A DNA stretch of 64,000 nucleotides. Origin: CAVSWT01 sp963775245 (GTDB taxonomy: Bacteria; Bacteroidota; Ignavibacteria; Ignavibacteriales; Ignavibacteriaceae). The position numbers were made by a program, and so were the translations under genes. The DNA is taken from assembly GCA_963775245.1 (NCBI GenBank), contig CAVZID010000040.1, forward strand, positions 186,001-250,000, given 5' to 3'. The notes beneath the pieces were generated by a model. That model saw only the letters and a program-made list of their open reading frames with translations, did no database searches and was not told where the DNA came from. Shown here in pieces: positions 1 to 8,946 of the stretch; position 1 is the first letter of the stretch, and the number at the start of each line of letters is the position of its first letter.

Positions 1-232
1 AAGCGGTCTCTTAAATACACTTTAGTCTAGTAATATCACGACTTGGTTTAGTTAATAAATTCCTTTTCTGAATAAAAATAGTAATCTTCAATATACGATA
101 GTGATTATATTTTTGATTATAGCAATTTAGTTTTCTTAAGAATTATCAAAATTTTACATCATTAAACATTTCATGTTTAAAACTTAAAAGTCCTTAAAGA
201 CATTTAATTTTTAAAGGTTTATTAAAAATTTG

Positions 233-319
233 CGGAGAGTCAGGGATTCGAACCCCGGAAGGACTTGCATCCTTAACGGTTTTCAAGACCGCCGCATTCA
301 ACCACTCTGCCAACTCTCC
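233..319 (-). tRNA. tRNA-Ser (anticodon UGA)
   Basis: An 87-nt class II tRNA read on the minus strand. The acceptor arms GGAGAGT and ACTCTCC pair over seven bases, followed by a G discriminator. The D arm carries GCAGAGTGGTTGAATGC, the anticodon loop CTTGAAA has TGA at 283-285, there is a long variable arm typical of serine tRNAs, and the T arm is GGGGTTCGAATCCC. No CCA is encoded. A broken copy lies 20 bases upstream on the same strand, so both may be on one transcript. Confidence 0.96.
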
Positions 320-339
320 AAAATTATTTTATCCCCCAC

Positions 340-438
340 TTACATCCTTAACGGTTTTACCCAAAGAGAGCGCCATGCGACAAGACCGCCGCATTCTCAC
401 ATAGTGATGGCAATGCCAAACCACTCTGCCATCTCTCC
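340..438 (-). pseudogene. broken tRNA-Ser copy with two 22-nt hairpin inserts
   Basis: On the minus strand this matches the neighbouring tRNA-Ser: GGAGAGATGGCAGAGTGGTT, then ATGCGGCGGTCTTG, then AAAACCGTTAAGGATG. The match is interrupted twice. A 22-nt insert sits in the D loop and another 22-nt insert sits in the anticodon loop between tRNA positions 35 and 36. The similarity stops after the variable arm start, so the T arm and 3' acceptor strand are missing. It cannot fold as a normal tRNA, so I call it a pseudogene. Each insert consists of two 11-nt units with inverted ends around a three-base loop. Confidence 0.85.
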
Positions 439-467
439 GGTTAAAATTCATATCAAAATTTAGGTTA

Positions 468-500
468 CAAATATAATAATGTTTCTCAAATCACCCAAAA
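468..500 (-). promoter_or_regulatory. Bacteroidota-type promoter for the tRNA-Ser pair
   Basis: On the minus strand a TTG (496-498, within TTTTG) is followed after exactly 20 bases by TATATTTG (468-475), which fits the Bacteroidota consensus TTG...TAnnTTTG. It ends 30 bases before the broken tRNA-Ser copy. The broken copy would therefore be transcribed first and the intact tRNA second. The assignment rests on motif and spacing only. Confidence 0.5.
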
Positions 501-653
501 CGAATAGGCTAAATTAAATGGAAAGCTTTTTTCCATTTTTAATTAAATTTAGTTAAAAATTGATAACAAAAAAATAATGTATGAGTAAGTGATTTTATCA
601 CATATAATCATAATTTTAGCTATGTAATTATTTCTCAACAATACTGAAAGCCA

Positions 654-1422
654 ATGGAAAATTTATCAGAATTTAAAGACTTCGCAAAACACCTTTCAAA
701 TCTAAGCGGCGAAATTATCAAGAGTTATTTTAGAAAACAAATATCTATTGATTCCAAACATGACTCTACCCCGGTTACAGTAGCAGACAAAAAAGCAGAA
801 GATTTAATGCGAAATGAAATAATGAAGCAGTATCCTGAACATGGGATTTTGGGTGAAGAATTTGGAATACATAATAATGATGCAGAATTCCAGTGGGTTT
901 TAGATCCTATTGACGGAACAAAGAGCTTTATATGCGGCAGCGTTACGTTTGGAACATTAATAGCATTAGTAAAAAATGGCCAACCGGTTCTCGGTGTAAT
1001 TAATCAACCTATATTAAATGAGTTTTTGATCGGAGATAATAAATCCGCTATCTTGAATGGTGATAAAGTCAATGTAAAAGAAAATGATCAGTTTATCTGA
1101 ATCTGTTTTGCTAACCACTGATCATTTGAACATAGAAAAATACCAGGACATAAATAAATTTGATCAGCTAATAAGAAAAGTAAAGCTGTATAGGAATTGG
1201 GGAGATTGTTACGGCTACTATCTTGTCGCCACTGGTTTTGCAGATACTATGATTGATCCTCAAATGTCCGTCTGGGATAAGATGGCATTAATTCCGGTTA
1301 TTAAAGGTGCAGGTGGAATAATAACAGATTATCATGGAAATGATGCGCTTAAAGGGGATAGCATAGTTGCTTCAACTCCCCAAATACATAATGAAGTAAT
1401 TAAAATTCTAAATAATAATTGA
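654..1422 (+). CDS. hisN: HisN-like histidinol-phosphatase / inositol monophosphatase family (one frameshift)
   Basis: A metal-dependent phosphatase of the inositol monophosphatase fold, closest by eye to the HisN type that removes phosphate from histidinol phosphate. The metal-binding GEEFG (E68-E69) and DPIDGT (residues 84-89) motifs are in the first part; the WDKMAL motif and the following GAGGIITD are in the second. The frame changes once between 1065 and 1100: the first part stops at 1100 and the second reads from about 1084. One surplus A in the run before 1084 would explain it. Joined length is about 256 residues, normal for the family. No other his genes are near, so the substrate could instead be an inositol or sugar phosphate. 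Confidence 0.8.
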
Positions 1423-1423
1423 T

Positions 1424-2192
1424 TTAACTTTTTATCAATACAAAAGCTAAAATTATAATCGAAGTAAAAATTATTGCGTACAGTTTTGATTTTTTAGATT
1501 TAAAAATTAAAAAAACAGCAACAGACCATATTGCTAAAATTATTAGAGGTTTAATTTCATAAAGCTGGGTAATTGTTGGCACACTATGATTGATTGCATT
1601 AAGTTCATAGGTTTTTCTAAACGGCGTAATTACAATTGCACTTGAACAAAAGAAGAAGAAGAAAGCAATCAAAGATAACTTTTTTAGTTTTTGGCTTATC
1701 ATTAAAATATTCTAATCCCGTTCTAGTGCTTAAAAGCAGCCCAAATAAAATAAAGAAAATATCGAGATTCATTATTGTAGTAGGAACTTTACCTAAAAAT
1801 TTTATAGTTACAATTCTATTTCCTGGTATTCTATATTCTTTATCTTTATAAAATACTTTGATAAAATATTCTGATTCTTTTTCAGGTGCTAAATGAGGCA
1901 GGCTTGCTTCTAATATTTTGGGAGCAGATGTCATTTTAATTTCATTCCATGGTGATTTAGAATTTTTTTCTTTCCAATATAGGATTCCTTTTAAGCCTTC
2001 AATGTCAGTGAGAATTTTAATTTGATAATCATCGTTGCCTCTATATATTTTTTCAAGCTTGTAAGAGACTTTTTGTCCTTCAATTCCAAATGTGCTTGTG
2101 ATTGGATAATATGGACTTAAACCGCTTTGAATAAAACCAGCTAGAAAGGTTATTAATGCGGCTCCGAACCAGAGAATTAAAATTTGCTTCAT
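1424..2192 (-). CDS. unknown integral membrane protein (one frameshift)
   Basis: I do not recognise this family. The first part (2192 to 1617) has an N-terminal hydrophobic segment (residues about 4-22), a soluble stretch of roughly 110 residues rich in Lys and Glu that looks like a beta domain, and a second membrane segment near residue 140. The second part (read to 1424) adds three more hydrophobic helices. The two frames overlap and join at a run of six T on the plus strand (1680-1685), so one base has probably been gained or lost there. The joined protein would be about 255 residues with five membrane segments. It converges with the hisN-like gene with one base between the stops. Confidence 0.6.
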
Positions 2193-2369
2193 GATAAATT
2201 AAAATATTGTCTGCAATTGCAATTGTTAAATTAAACAATTATCTATAGATTATTAAATGTGTTAAGTCGCAAACCTAGCTTTTAACATTATAACTATTTT
2301 TAAAATCTTTATTATCAACTTTACTAAATATTACTATTACATTTAAACGTTAGAAATGGAGTTATAAAA

Positions 2370-3263
2370 ATGAAATTAGGATTTATAGGCCTTGGTAAAA
2401 TGGGGAGCAACATGGTTGAGAGATTATTAAAGGATCATCAAGTAGCTGCTTATGATAAATCAACAGAGCAAACACAAGCGGTAGGGAAAAAAGGAGCAGA
2501 GGCTTCTTCTTCTTTGGAAGATTTAGTTTCCAAATTAACAGGAAGGAAAATTGTTTGGCTGATGGTTCCTTCGGGCAAAATTATAGATGGCATTATTGAT
2601 TCACTTATTCCATTAATGAAAAAAGATGACATAATTATTGACGGAGGCAATTCATTTTATAAGGATTCTTTACAAAGGACAAAAAAAGTCAATGAAAAAG
2701 GAATTCATTATATTGACTGCGGTGTCAGCGGTGGAATTTGGGGATTGAAGAATGGATATTGTTTAATGTATGGCGGTGAAAATGAAGTTGTGAATTTTGT
2801 TGAACCAGTCTTTAAAACTCTTGCTCCAGAAAATGGTTATTTCCATTGCGGTGAAAATGGTTCAGGTCATTTTGTTAAGATGGTTCACAATGGAATTGAG
2901 TATGGAATGATGGAATCAATTGCCGAAGGATTTGAGATAATGGAAAAATCAAATTTTAATATTAATTTAGCTGGTGTTTCTAAAGTCTGGCAGCATGGCA
3001 GTGTTGTTAAATCCTGGCTGCTGGAATTATCTTCATTAGCTCTTTCCAATGATCCTGATTTATCAAAAATAAAAGGATATGTTGAAGACAGCGGGGAAGG
3101 GCGCTGGACTGTTGAAACTGCAATGGAATTGGAAGTACCTGCACATACTATTTCAGCTTCACTTTTTAATAGGTTTCGTTCTAGAGAAGGTGATTCATTT
3201 GCAATGAAAGTTTTAGCCGCTTTAAGAAATGAATTCGGCGGGCATGCAGTAAAAAATAATTAA
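2370..3263 (+). CDS. gnd: 6-phosphogluconate dehydrogenase, decarboxylating (short GntZ/YqeC type)
   Basis: Oxidises 6-phosphogluconate to ribulose 5-phosphate and CO2. The N-terminal Rossmann motif GLGKMG (residues 7-12) is followed by DGGNSFYKDS, GVSGGIWG and the catalytic stretch with K170 and N174. At 297 residues it belongs to the short, usually NAD-using form, not the ~470-residue enzyme. The start follows a GGAG-like site. It is the first gene of an operon with zwf (9 bases downstream) and pgl, which together make the whole oxidative pentose phosphate branch. Confidence 0.93.
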   Translation: MKLGFIGLGKMGSNMVERLLKDHQVAAYDKSTEQTQAVGKKGAEASSSLEDLVSKLTGRKIVWLMVPSGKIIDGIIDSLIPLMKKDDIIIDGGNSFYKDSLQRTKKVNEKGIHYIDCGVSGGIWGLKNGYCLMYGGENEVVNFVEPVFKTLAPENGYFHCGENGSGHFVKMVHNGIEYGMMESIAEGFEIMEKSNFNINLAGVSKVWQHGSVVKSWLLELSSLALSNDPDLSKIKGYVEDSGEGRWTVETAMELEVPAHTISASLFNRFRSREGDSFAMKVLAALRNEFGGHAVKNN

Positions 3264-3272
3264 GGAAACTAC

Positions 3273-4826
3273 ATGGGATTAAAAAACAGCAACATGCAGA
3301 CACCGGAAAACAGTATCATTGTTATTTTTGGTGCTTCAGGCGATTTGACAAAAAAGAAACTTATTCCGGCATTATTCGAACTTTATAATCAAAAATTATA
3401 CTGCAGCAGCTTTGCCATTCTTGGAGTAAGCCGCAGTGAATATTCTGATGAAGAATTTAGAAATAAAATGTTCGAAAGCATAAATCAGTATTCGGAAAGA
3501 AAGAATATTGATAAAAGCATTATTGAATCATTTGTTAAAAACATTTATTACTTATCTATCCAGACAGAAAATCCGGATGATTATTTCAAATTAAAAGACA
3601 AGCTGAATGAACTGGATTATCAAAAAAATATAAATGGAAAACATATCTTTTATTTATCAACTCCGCCGAAACTATATGATACGATTATTGATGGATTGAG
3701 GAAATCGAATCTTCATAAAAATGGAAGCCTAAATAATGAAAAGAAAATTATTGTTGAAAAGCCGTTTGGCTTTAACCTGCATTCAGCAGAAAAACTGAAT
3801 AAACACTTACATTCCGTTTTTAATGAAAAGCAAGTTTATAGAATAGATCACTATTTAGGAAAAGAAACAGTACAAAATGTTTTAGTCCTTCGCTTTTCAA
3901 ATGGAATTTTTGAACCTTTATGGAATAGAAATTATATCGATAGGGTTGAAATAACTTCTGCAGAAAATATTGGAGTTGAAAACCGCGGCGGATATTATGA
4001 AGGAATAGGGGCGCTGCGAGATATGATCCAGAATCATATGCTGCAGGTAGCTGCCTTTATTGCAATGGAACCCCCTTCGAATTTTGATCCCGATTCTATT
4101 CGTAATGAAACTATGAAAGTTTTTCAATCTTTGCGGCCTATAAAAAAGGAAGATGTGGAAAAATATACAGTCCGCGGCCAGTATGTTGAATCAACAGTAA
4201 AAGGTGAAAAAGTTTTAGGGTACCGGAATGAAAAAGGTGTAGCACCGGAGTCAAAAACAGAAACCTTCGCCGCTGTAAAATTATATATTGATAACTGGCG
4301 GTGGGGAGGTGTTCCTTTTTATATTCGTGCCGGTAAAAGACTGCCAACAAAAGTTACAGAAGTTGTGATTTATTTTAAAAACACTCCGCATTTTCTTTTT
4401 ACAAAAGATAATGTTCATCAATTTGCAAATCAGCTTGTAATTAGAATTCAGCCGGATGAAGGTATTCTATTAAAGTTCGGTTTAAAAACACCGGGAGCAG
4501 GTTTTAAAATTCAAAATGTAAATATGGATTTCCATTATTCCGATATTAGTGAAGTAGAAATTCCCGCTGCCTATGAGAGGCTTTTACTTGACGCTTTATT
4601 AGACGATTCAACTCTTTATACACGTGGAGATGCAGTTGAAGAATGCTGGAAATTTGTAGATCCAATCATAGAAGCTTGGAATGAAAATCCTAAAATTAAA
4701 ATCTATGGATATCCGTCTGGTACATGGGGACCGAAAGAATCATTTGATTTATTTGATGATAAAAATCAAGAATGGAGATATCCTCATAAAAATCTTACTA
4801 ATGAAGATTTATATTGCGAGTTATAA
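3273..4826 (+). CDS. zwf: glucose-6-phosphate 1-dehydrogenase
   Basis: First enzyme of the oxidative pentose phosphate pathway: glucose 6-phosphate to 6-phosphogluconolactone with reduction of NAD(P). The nucleotide-binding motif GASGDLTKKK is at residues 20-29, EKPFG follows near 165, and the active-site motif RIDHYLGKE near 190 is intact. Length 517 residues is usual. The start at 3273 has AAGGAA just upstream; Met8 is an alternative. The gene order gnd-zwf-pgl with tight spacing implies co-transcription. Confidence 0.96.
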   Translation: MGLKNSNMQTPENSIIVIFGASGDLTKKKLIPALFELYNQKLYCSSFAILGVSRSEYSDEEFRNKMFESINQYSERKNIDKSIIESFVKNIYYLSIQTENPDDYFKLKDKLNELDYQKNINGKHIFYLSTPPKLYDTIIDGLRKSNLHKNGSLNNEKKIIVEKPFGFNLHSAEKLNKHLHSVFNEKQVYRIDHYLGKETVQNVLVLRFSNGIFEPLWNRNYIDRVEITSAENIGVENRGGYYEGIGALRDMIQNHMLQVAAFIAMEPPSNFDPDSIRNETMKVFQSLRPIKKEDVEKYTVRGQYVESTVKGEKVLGYRNEKGVAPESKTETFAAVKLYIDNWRWGGVPFYIRAGKRLPTKVTEVVIYFKNTPHFLFTKDNVHQFANQLVIRIQPDEGILLKFGLKTPGAGFKIQNVNMDFHYSDISEVEIPAAYERLLLDALLDDSTLYTRGDAVEECWKFVDPIIEAWNENPKIKIYGYPSGTWGPKESFDLFDDKNQEWRYPHKNLTNEDLYCEL

Positions 4827-4849
4827 ATAATGAACAAGTAAAATATAAA

Positions 4850-5581
4850 ATGATAAAAAGAAACATAATAAAATTTAATACATCGCAGCTATTGGCTGAG
4901 AAAGTAGCTAATGAATTATTAACATTATTAAAAAAAAAATCCAGCGAAGATTTTTATTTAGCAGTATCCGGAGGAAGCACTCCTAAAATTTTATTTGGAT
5001 TGCTTGCCTCATCAAATTATTCGAATAAAATACCGTGGGAAAAGCTTCATATATTTTGGTCAGATGAAAGGTGCGTTCCGCCGGATGATTCCGAAAGTAA
5101 TTATGGAATGACGAAGAAATTATTATTTGATAAAATTAAAATTGATGAAAAAAATGTTCATAGAATAAAAGGGGAGAGTATTCCAAAAGACGAAGCTAAA
5201 AGATATGCTGAAGATACTAGGCAGATTATACAAAATGTTAAAAATGAATTACCCCAATTTGATTGGATATTATTAGGAATGGGCAGCGACGGACACACAG
5301 CCTCTTTATTTCCAAATCAGAAGCTAGAATTTATATCTGAGAATTTATTTGGTATCGCAACTCATCCTACATCAGGCCAAAAAAGAATTAGCATGACTGA
5401 AGAATTAATTAATAATTCGTTTCGAATAACTTTTTTGGTAACCGGCGAAGAGAAATCTAATACTCTAAAAGAAATTTTTAGTGATAGTAAAGTAGAAAAT
5501 AAATTTCCTGCAGCAAGAGTTCATTCTGTCGATGGAATATCGGAATGGTATATAGATGAAGCCGCTGCTAAACTTCTATAA
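4850..5581 (+). CDS. pgl: 6-phosphogluconolactonase
   Basis: Hydrolyses 6-phosphogluconolactone to 6-phosphogluconate, linking zwf to gnd. The SGGSTP motif near the N-terminus, WSDERCVPPDDSESN and LGMGSDGHTASLFP are typical of the DevB/NagB-like lactonases. I start it at the ATG at 4850, where the family N-terminus begins; a TTG at 4814 in the same frame would overlap the end of zwf by 13 bases. Length is about 243 residues. It ends 7 bases before the stop of the convergent minus-strand cluster. Confidence 0.92.
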   Translation: MIKRNIIKFNTSQLLAEKVANELLTLLKKKSSEDFYLAVSGGSTPKILFGLLASSNYSNKIPWEKLHIFWSDERCVPPDDSESNYGMTKKLLFDKIKIDEKNVHRIKGESIPKDEAKRYAEDTRQIIQNVKNELPQFDWILLGMGSDGHTASLFPNQKLEFISENLFGIATHPTSGQKRISMTEELINNSFRITFLVTGEEKSNTLKEIFSDSKVENKFPAARVHSVDGISEWYIDEAAAKLL

Positions 5582-5588
5582 CTTATTT

Positions 5589-6752
5589 TTAGTAGGAAGT
5601 TCCCACTTTTATTCTTGCATTTACAAAAATTGTAAGTAATCCAAAACTACCTGAGTCTGTATTAGCGAAGACAGCAGAAGGCCCTAATGAAATTGCACTG
5701 AAGGCCCACATTCCAAAAAGCTTTTGAGTCAATACCTCAACAACTAATTGCGGCTGCCGGACATCGCTCTTAGGCATATAATCTAAACGCAAATCAAACG
5801 TACTTCCACCTAAAGAAAGTTCCCGTCCGGTATATCCTACATGCCATTCATTTAAATATTCACCAAAATAAAATTTAGATCTTGTTGAACCTAATATTTG
5901 AATTGGGTAACGGAACTCCCAGCTAAAATATGTATCTTTTAATACCTTAGCATGGTAACCAAGAGTATCATACTTAGCATATTTATTAAGTTGATTTTGA
6001 CTTGGCGGATCAGTTACATCCTGCAAACTAAATTCTAAAAAATTTCCAAATGGAACTACATAACCTATTTGAAGTCCGAATGTAGTATATAAATTATTAT
6101 GATTATTTTTTGTCTTTAATTCCGACAAACCATCAACCGAACTAAAAACTCCTCCTTTAAATCCGGCAATATGAAAATTTGCTTCAACAAAATTTGTTTC
6201 AAGCATACCTGAATATGGAGTCCCAATTCCCACTGAAAATCCAATATCATCTTTTATAGGGAATCCAAATCTCTCGCCGCCATAAGCCTGTAGAAATGGA
6301 TTTATATATTGCAAACCAGGACTAATCTGGGTTCTAGAAGGAGGTGAAATCACTTTACTCAATTTCATTTTTTCAATTACCCGTGTAAAAACACTTCCAT
6401 AATTTATATCTTCTTCAAGATCAATTTTATATGGATAAGTAATTATTCTTGCGCGAGTTTCAGGAGTAAAAGCTAAAAATGGATACAATGCTCCTTTAAT
6501 AGCCACGGTCTGGTTATTAGGATCACGTAAGTCAACAATTATTTCAGCCTTGGGGTCAGGCGGGTCAATGAATACTTCATTTTGCATTTTAATAAATAAG
6601 CTGTCGTCAAATGGCTGCATTTGAAAGTATTTTATTAGAGCAGGATTTGATTGCTGTTCCTGTGCAGAAATATTTGATATAAGAATTAGGATAAAAGAAA
6701 TTATCCAAAATATCTTTTTATAATAAGTATTGTTTGAAAAACTTAAATGCAA
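5589..6752 (-). CDS. predicted outer-membrane barrel protein, second of a tandem pair
   Basis: A 387-residue protein with a hydrophobic N-terminus ending near a SAQ site (signal peptide) and a body rich in alternating polar and aromatic residues, as in outer-membrane beta barrels; it ends in KVGTSY. Near residues 40-70 it holds NEVFIDPPDPKAEIIVDLRD, a stretch almost identical in the upstream neighbour, and the two proteins are paralogous throughout. I cannot assign a named family. It is the last gene of a four-gene minus-strand cluster behind a GldM-like and a channel-like gene, which suggests it forms the outer-membrane partner of that machine. A GGTGGA site precedes the start. Confidence 0.65.
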   Translation of the reverse strand: MHLSFSNNTYYKKIFWIISFILILISNISAQEQQSNPALIKYFQMQPFDDSLFIKMQNEVFIDPPDPKAEIIVDLRDPNNQTVAIKGALYPFLAFTPETRARIITYPYKIDLEEDINYGSVFTRVIEKMKLSKVISPPSRTQISPGLQYINPFLQAYGGERFGFPIKDDIGFSVGIGTPYSGMLETNFVEANFHIAGFKGGVFSSVDGLSELKTKNNHNNLYTTFGLQIGYVVPFGNFLEFSLQDVTDPPSQNQLNKYAKYDTLGYHAKVLKDTYFSWEFRYPIQILGSTRSKFYFGEYLNEWHVGYTGRELSLGGSTFDLRLDYMPKSDVRQPQLVVEVLTQKLFGMWAFSAISLGPSAVFANTDSGSFGLLTIFVNARIKVGTSY

Positions 6753-6830
6753 TATTCCACCCTATTATTTTTTAAATAAATTTTTATTAAAATAAAGTTT
6801 CTATGTATCTAATATCAATTGATTATTAAC

Positions 6831-7958
6831 TTAAAAAGATGTCCCCACTTTTAATCTGAAATTTAGGAATATAGATATGATGCCAAAATTTCCAGTATCC
6901 TGCCTTGAAAAAACCGCAGAAGGGCCAAGAGCAAATGCACTGAAAGCCCAAGTTTCAAATACTTTTTGAACTAACAAATCAACTACATACTGTGGTTGTC
7001 TTACATCACTTTTCGGCATTGCATCAAAACGGAAATCAAAAGTGCTTCCAGCTAATGACAGTTCACGTCCTGTATAACCGATATGTAATTCACCCAAATA
7101 TTTTGCAACATAAAATTTACCTCTTGTTGAACCAAGCAAGCTAATGGGATATCTTAATTCCCAATCAAGGTATTCACTATCTACTATTTTAGCATGATAA
7201 CCTAAAGTGTCGTATTTCTGAAACTGTTGATAGTCTGCATCGGTTGGCTTTGAGAACGGCCCTTGAAATCCTATTTCGAAAAAATTTCCAAAGGGTAAAA
7301 CGTAGCTGAATTGATATCCACTTGTAACGTATAAATTATTATGGTTGTTTACATCTTTAATAGTTACAAAACCATCTATCCTGGTAAAAAAGCCGGCTTT
7401 AAATCCCAGGATATGGAAATTCGCCTCCATGAAGTTTGTTTCTAATGGACCGGAATATGGTGTGCCTAATCCTAATGACAAGCCAATATCATTTTTTAAT
7501 GGCAACCCGAAACGTTCACCGCCAAAAATTTGTAAGAATGGATTTATAAAATATCTTGTGGAAGAAATTTGAGTTAATGAGGGAGGAGCAAAGACTTTTT
7601 TAAGGCTAAGTTTGTCAATAACTCTTGTAAATACGCTTCCATAATTAACTGTTTCTTCAAGATTAATTTTAAATGGATATGTAATTATTTTGGCTCTTGT
7701 TTCCGGAGTTAAAGCTAAAAAGGGATACAAAGATCCTTTAATTGAAATGGTTTCATCATTTGGATCTCTAAGGTCAACAATAATTTCTGCTTTAGGATCG
7801 GGCGGATCGATATAAACTTCATTTTGGATATGAATGAATAAACTATCATCCAATGGTTCCATCTGGTAATATACAATTTTTTCTTCTTCCTGGGCATTTG
7901 TTTTAACAGCAATTAGGAGAACGAGTAGAGTAAAGAGTAGTAGAACTTTATTTTTCAT
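6831..7958 (-). CDS. predicted outer-membrane barrel protein, first of a tandem pair
   Basis: Paralogue of the following gene. I place the start at 7958, where MKNKVLLLF opens a clean signal peptide ending at NAQ and GGCGGA lies upstream; the reading frame is open for a further 29 codons but those look like spacer. The mature protein is about 355 residues and ends in KVGTSF. It shares DPPDPKAEIIVDLRDPN, the GERFG segment, the GTPYSG segment and the RELSLAGSTFD segment with its partner. Function is unknown; context points to an envelope complex with the two upstream genes. Confidence 0.65.
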   Translation of the reverse strand: MKNKVLLLFTLLVLLIAVKTNAQEEEKIVYYQMEPLDDSLFIHIQNEVYIDPPDPKAEIIVDLRDPNDETISIKGSLYPFLALTPETRAKIITYPFKINLEETVNYGSVFTRVIDKLSLKKVFAPPSLTQISSTRYFINPFLQIFGGERFGLPLKNDIGLSLGLGTPYSGPLETNFMEANFHILGFKAGFFTRIDGFVTIKDVNNHNNLYVTSGYQFSYVLPFGNFFEIGFQGPFSKPTDADYQQFQKYDTLGYHAKIVDSEYLDWELRYPISLLGSTRGKFYVAKYLGELHIGYTGRELSLAGSTFDFRFDAMPKSDVRQPQYVVDLLVQKVFETWAFSAFALGPSAVFSRQDTGNFGIISIFLNFRLKVGTSF

Positions 7959-7980
7959 AACTTGAATTCCGCCATTTTTT

Positions 7981-8937
7981 TTATTTTGAAAAGTCTGTAA
8001 AATAAAATGAATCACCCACCTGTACACGATCCTTCGATATTTCATCTCTAGCAGTAAAGAAGAAGTTCACCTTATACCTGCCGTCCGGTTCCTGAAGGTT
8101 GCCATACTTATCGACCCATTCATCATATTTAGATTGAGTGGAGGCTATTCTAAGAGAAACATTATAAACAAGATTTCCATTATTGTCTTTTGTGGGCCCT
8201 GAGACTGAAATCGGGCCTGAGTTTGTGATTTTTAACTGGTCAGGCCTTTCATCAATTATTGTTACTTTAAAAACTGTTATTCTTTGTAAATCCTGAACAT
8301 AAATGTCCGAATTGTTCATCTTTGTAGTAACTCTTTCAATTTTAATTTCAGGAGGCCTATTTGGAACAACTGGAATTTTTGCTTCCTGGCTTCCGAATTT
8401 TGCTATGACTTCTTTCTGATCAGTTAAATTGAATTTCTTTTGAGAATTAGGAGGAATTATTACTAATGGAGTATTCATATCATTCGGATCATATAGAGAA
8501 GTTGGTACATTGCCGGAGTTTTTTGCTATGTTCCAAGTATATTGAATAAAAGTTTCACTTTTTGCAATTGGTAACTGAAGTCTTGTTTGTTCTTTTTCAA
8601 CTGGCTTAGGTTCTTCTTTCTTTTCTTCAGGGGGTATTTCCCTTATTCTTTTAGTCAGATCTTTCATCTTCATATTCATTGCTGCGATCTTTTCCTTTAA
8701 CGCCTGATTTTCTTCTATAGTGTTTTCCTGAACTTTAATATCAAACTTAAGCCCCAGTGCATTTAATGAATCTATCATAACAACAAGAGAATCGCGTACA
8801 CTTTTATCAACAGAAGTAGCTTTGGAAACAACTCGGCTTAAATCAAGGTCTGCACCTTTTAATGCAAGTACAGTTATTACAAAGATGTAAAGAACCTGGT
8901 ATATTATAAATTTGCTGTCTCTTTCTTTTTTTAACAT
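7981..8937 (-). CDS. GldM-like single-pass periplasmic protein
   Basis: A 318-residue protein with a short charged cytoplasmic start, one membrane helix (residues about 10-30), a coiled coil (about 60-105, many Glu and Lys), a Pro/Glu-rich linker and a C-terminal region that looks like stacked beta domains. This is the architecture of GldM, the periplasmic shaft of the T9SS/gliding motor, and the segment LYIFVITVLALKGADL recalls the GldM membrane helix. The resemblance is topological; I cannot show homology by eye. It lies 9 bases after a multi-spanning channel-like gene, as gldM follows gldL in Bacteroidota. Confidence 0.5.
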   Translation of the reverse strand: MLKKERDSKFIIYQVLYIFVITVLALKGADLDLSRVVSKATSVDKSVRDSLVVMIDSLNALGLKFDIKVQENTIEENQALKEKIAAMNMKMKDLTKRIREIPPEEKKEEPKPVEKEQTRLQLPIAKSETFIQYTWNIAKNSGNVPTSLYDPNDMNTPLVIIPPNSQKKFNLTDQKEVIAKFGSQEAKIPVVPNRPPEIKIERVTTKMNNSDIYVQDLQRITVFKVTIIDERPDQLKITNSGPISVSGPTKDNNGNLVYNVSLRIASTQSKYDEWVDKYGNLQEPDGRYKVNFFFTARDEISKDRVQVGDSFYFTDFSK

Positions 8938-8946
8938 AATTCTTTT

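Noticed and set aside
340..438. A functional intron-bearing tRNA-Ser
   Set aside because: Removing both 22-nt blocks still leaves no T arm or 3' acceptor strand, so no working tRNA can form.
654..1422. Programmed frameshift in the hisN-like gene
   Set aside because: No slippery heptamer with a downstream structure is evident, and many other genes in the window show the same kind of break.
7959..8045. A 29-residue N-terminal extension of the first barrel protein
   Set aside because: It overlaps the end of the preceding gene and would bury the signal peptide that starts at 7958.
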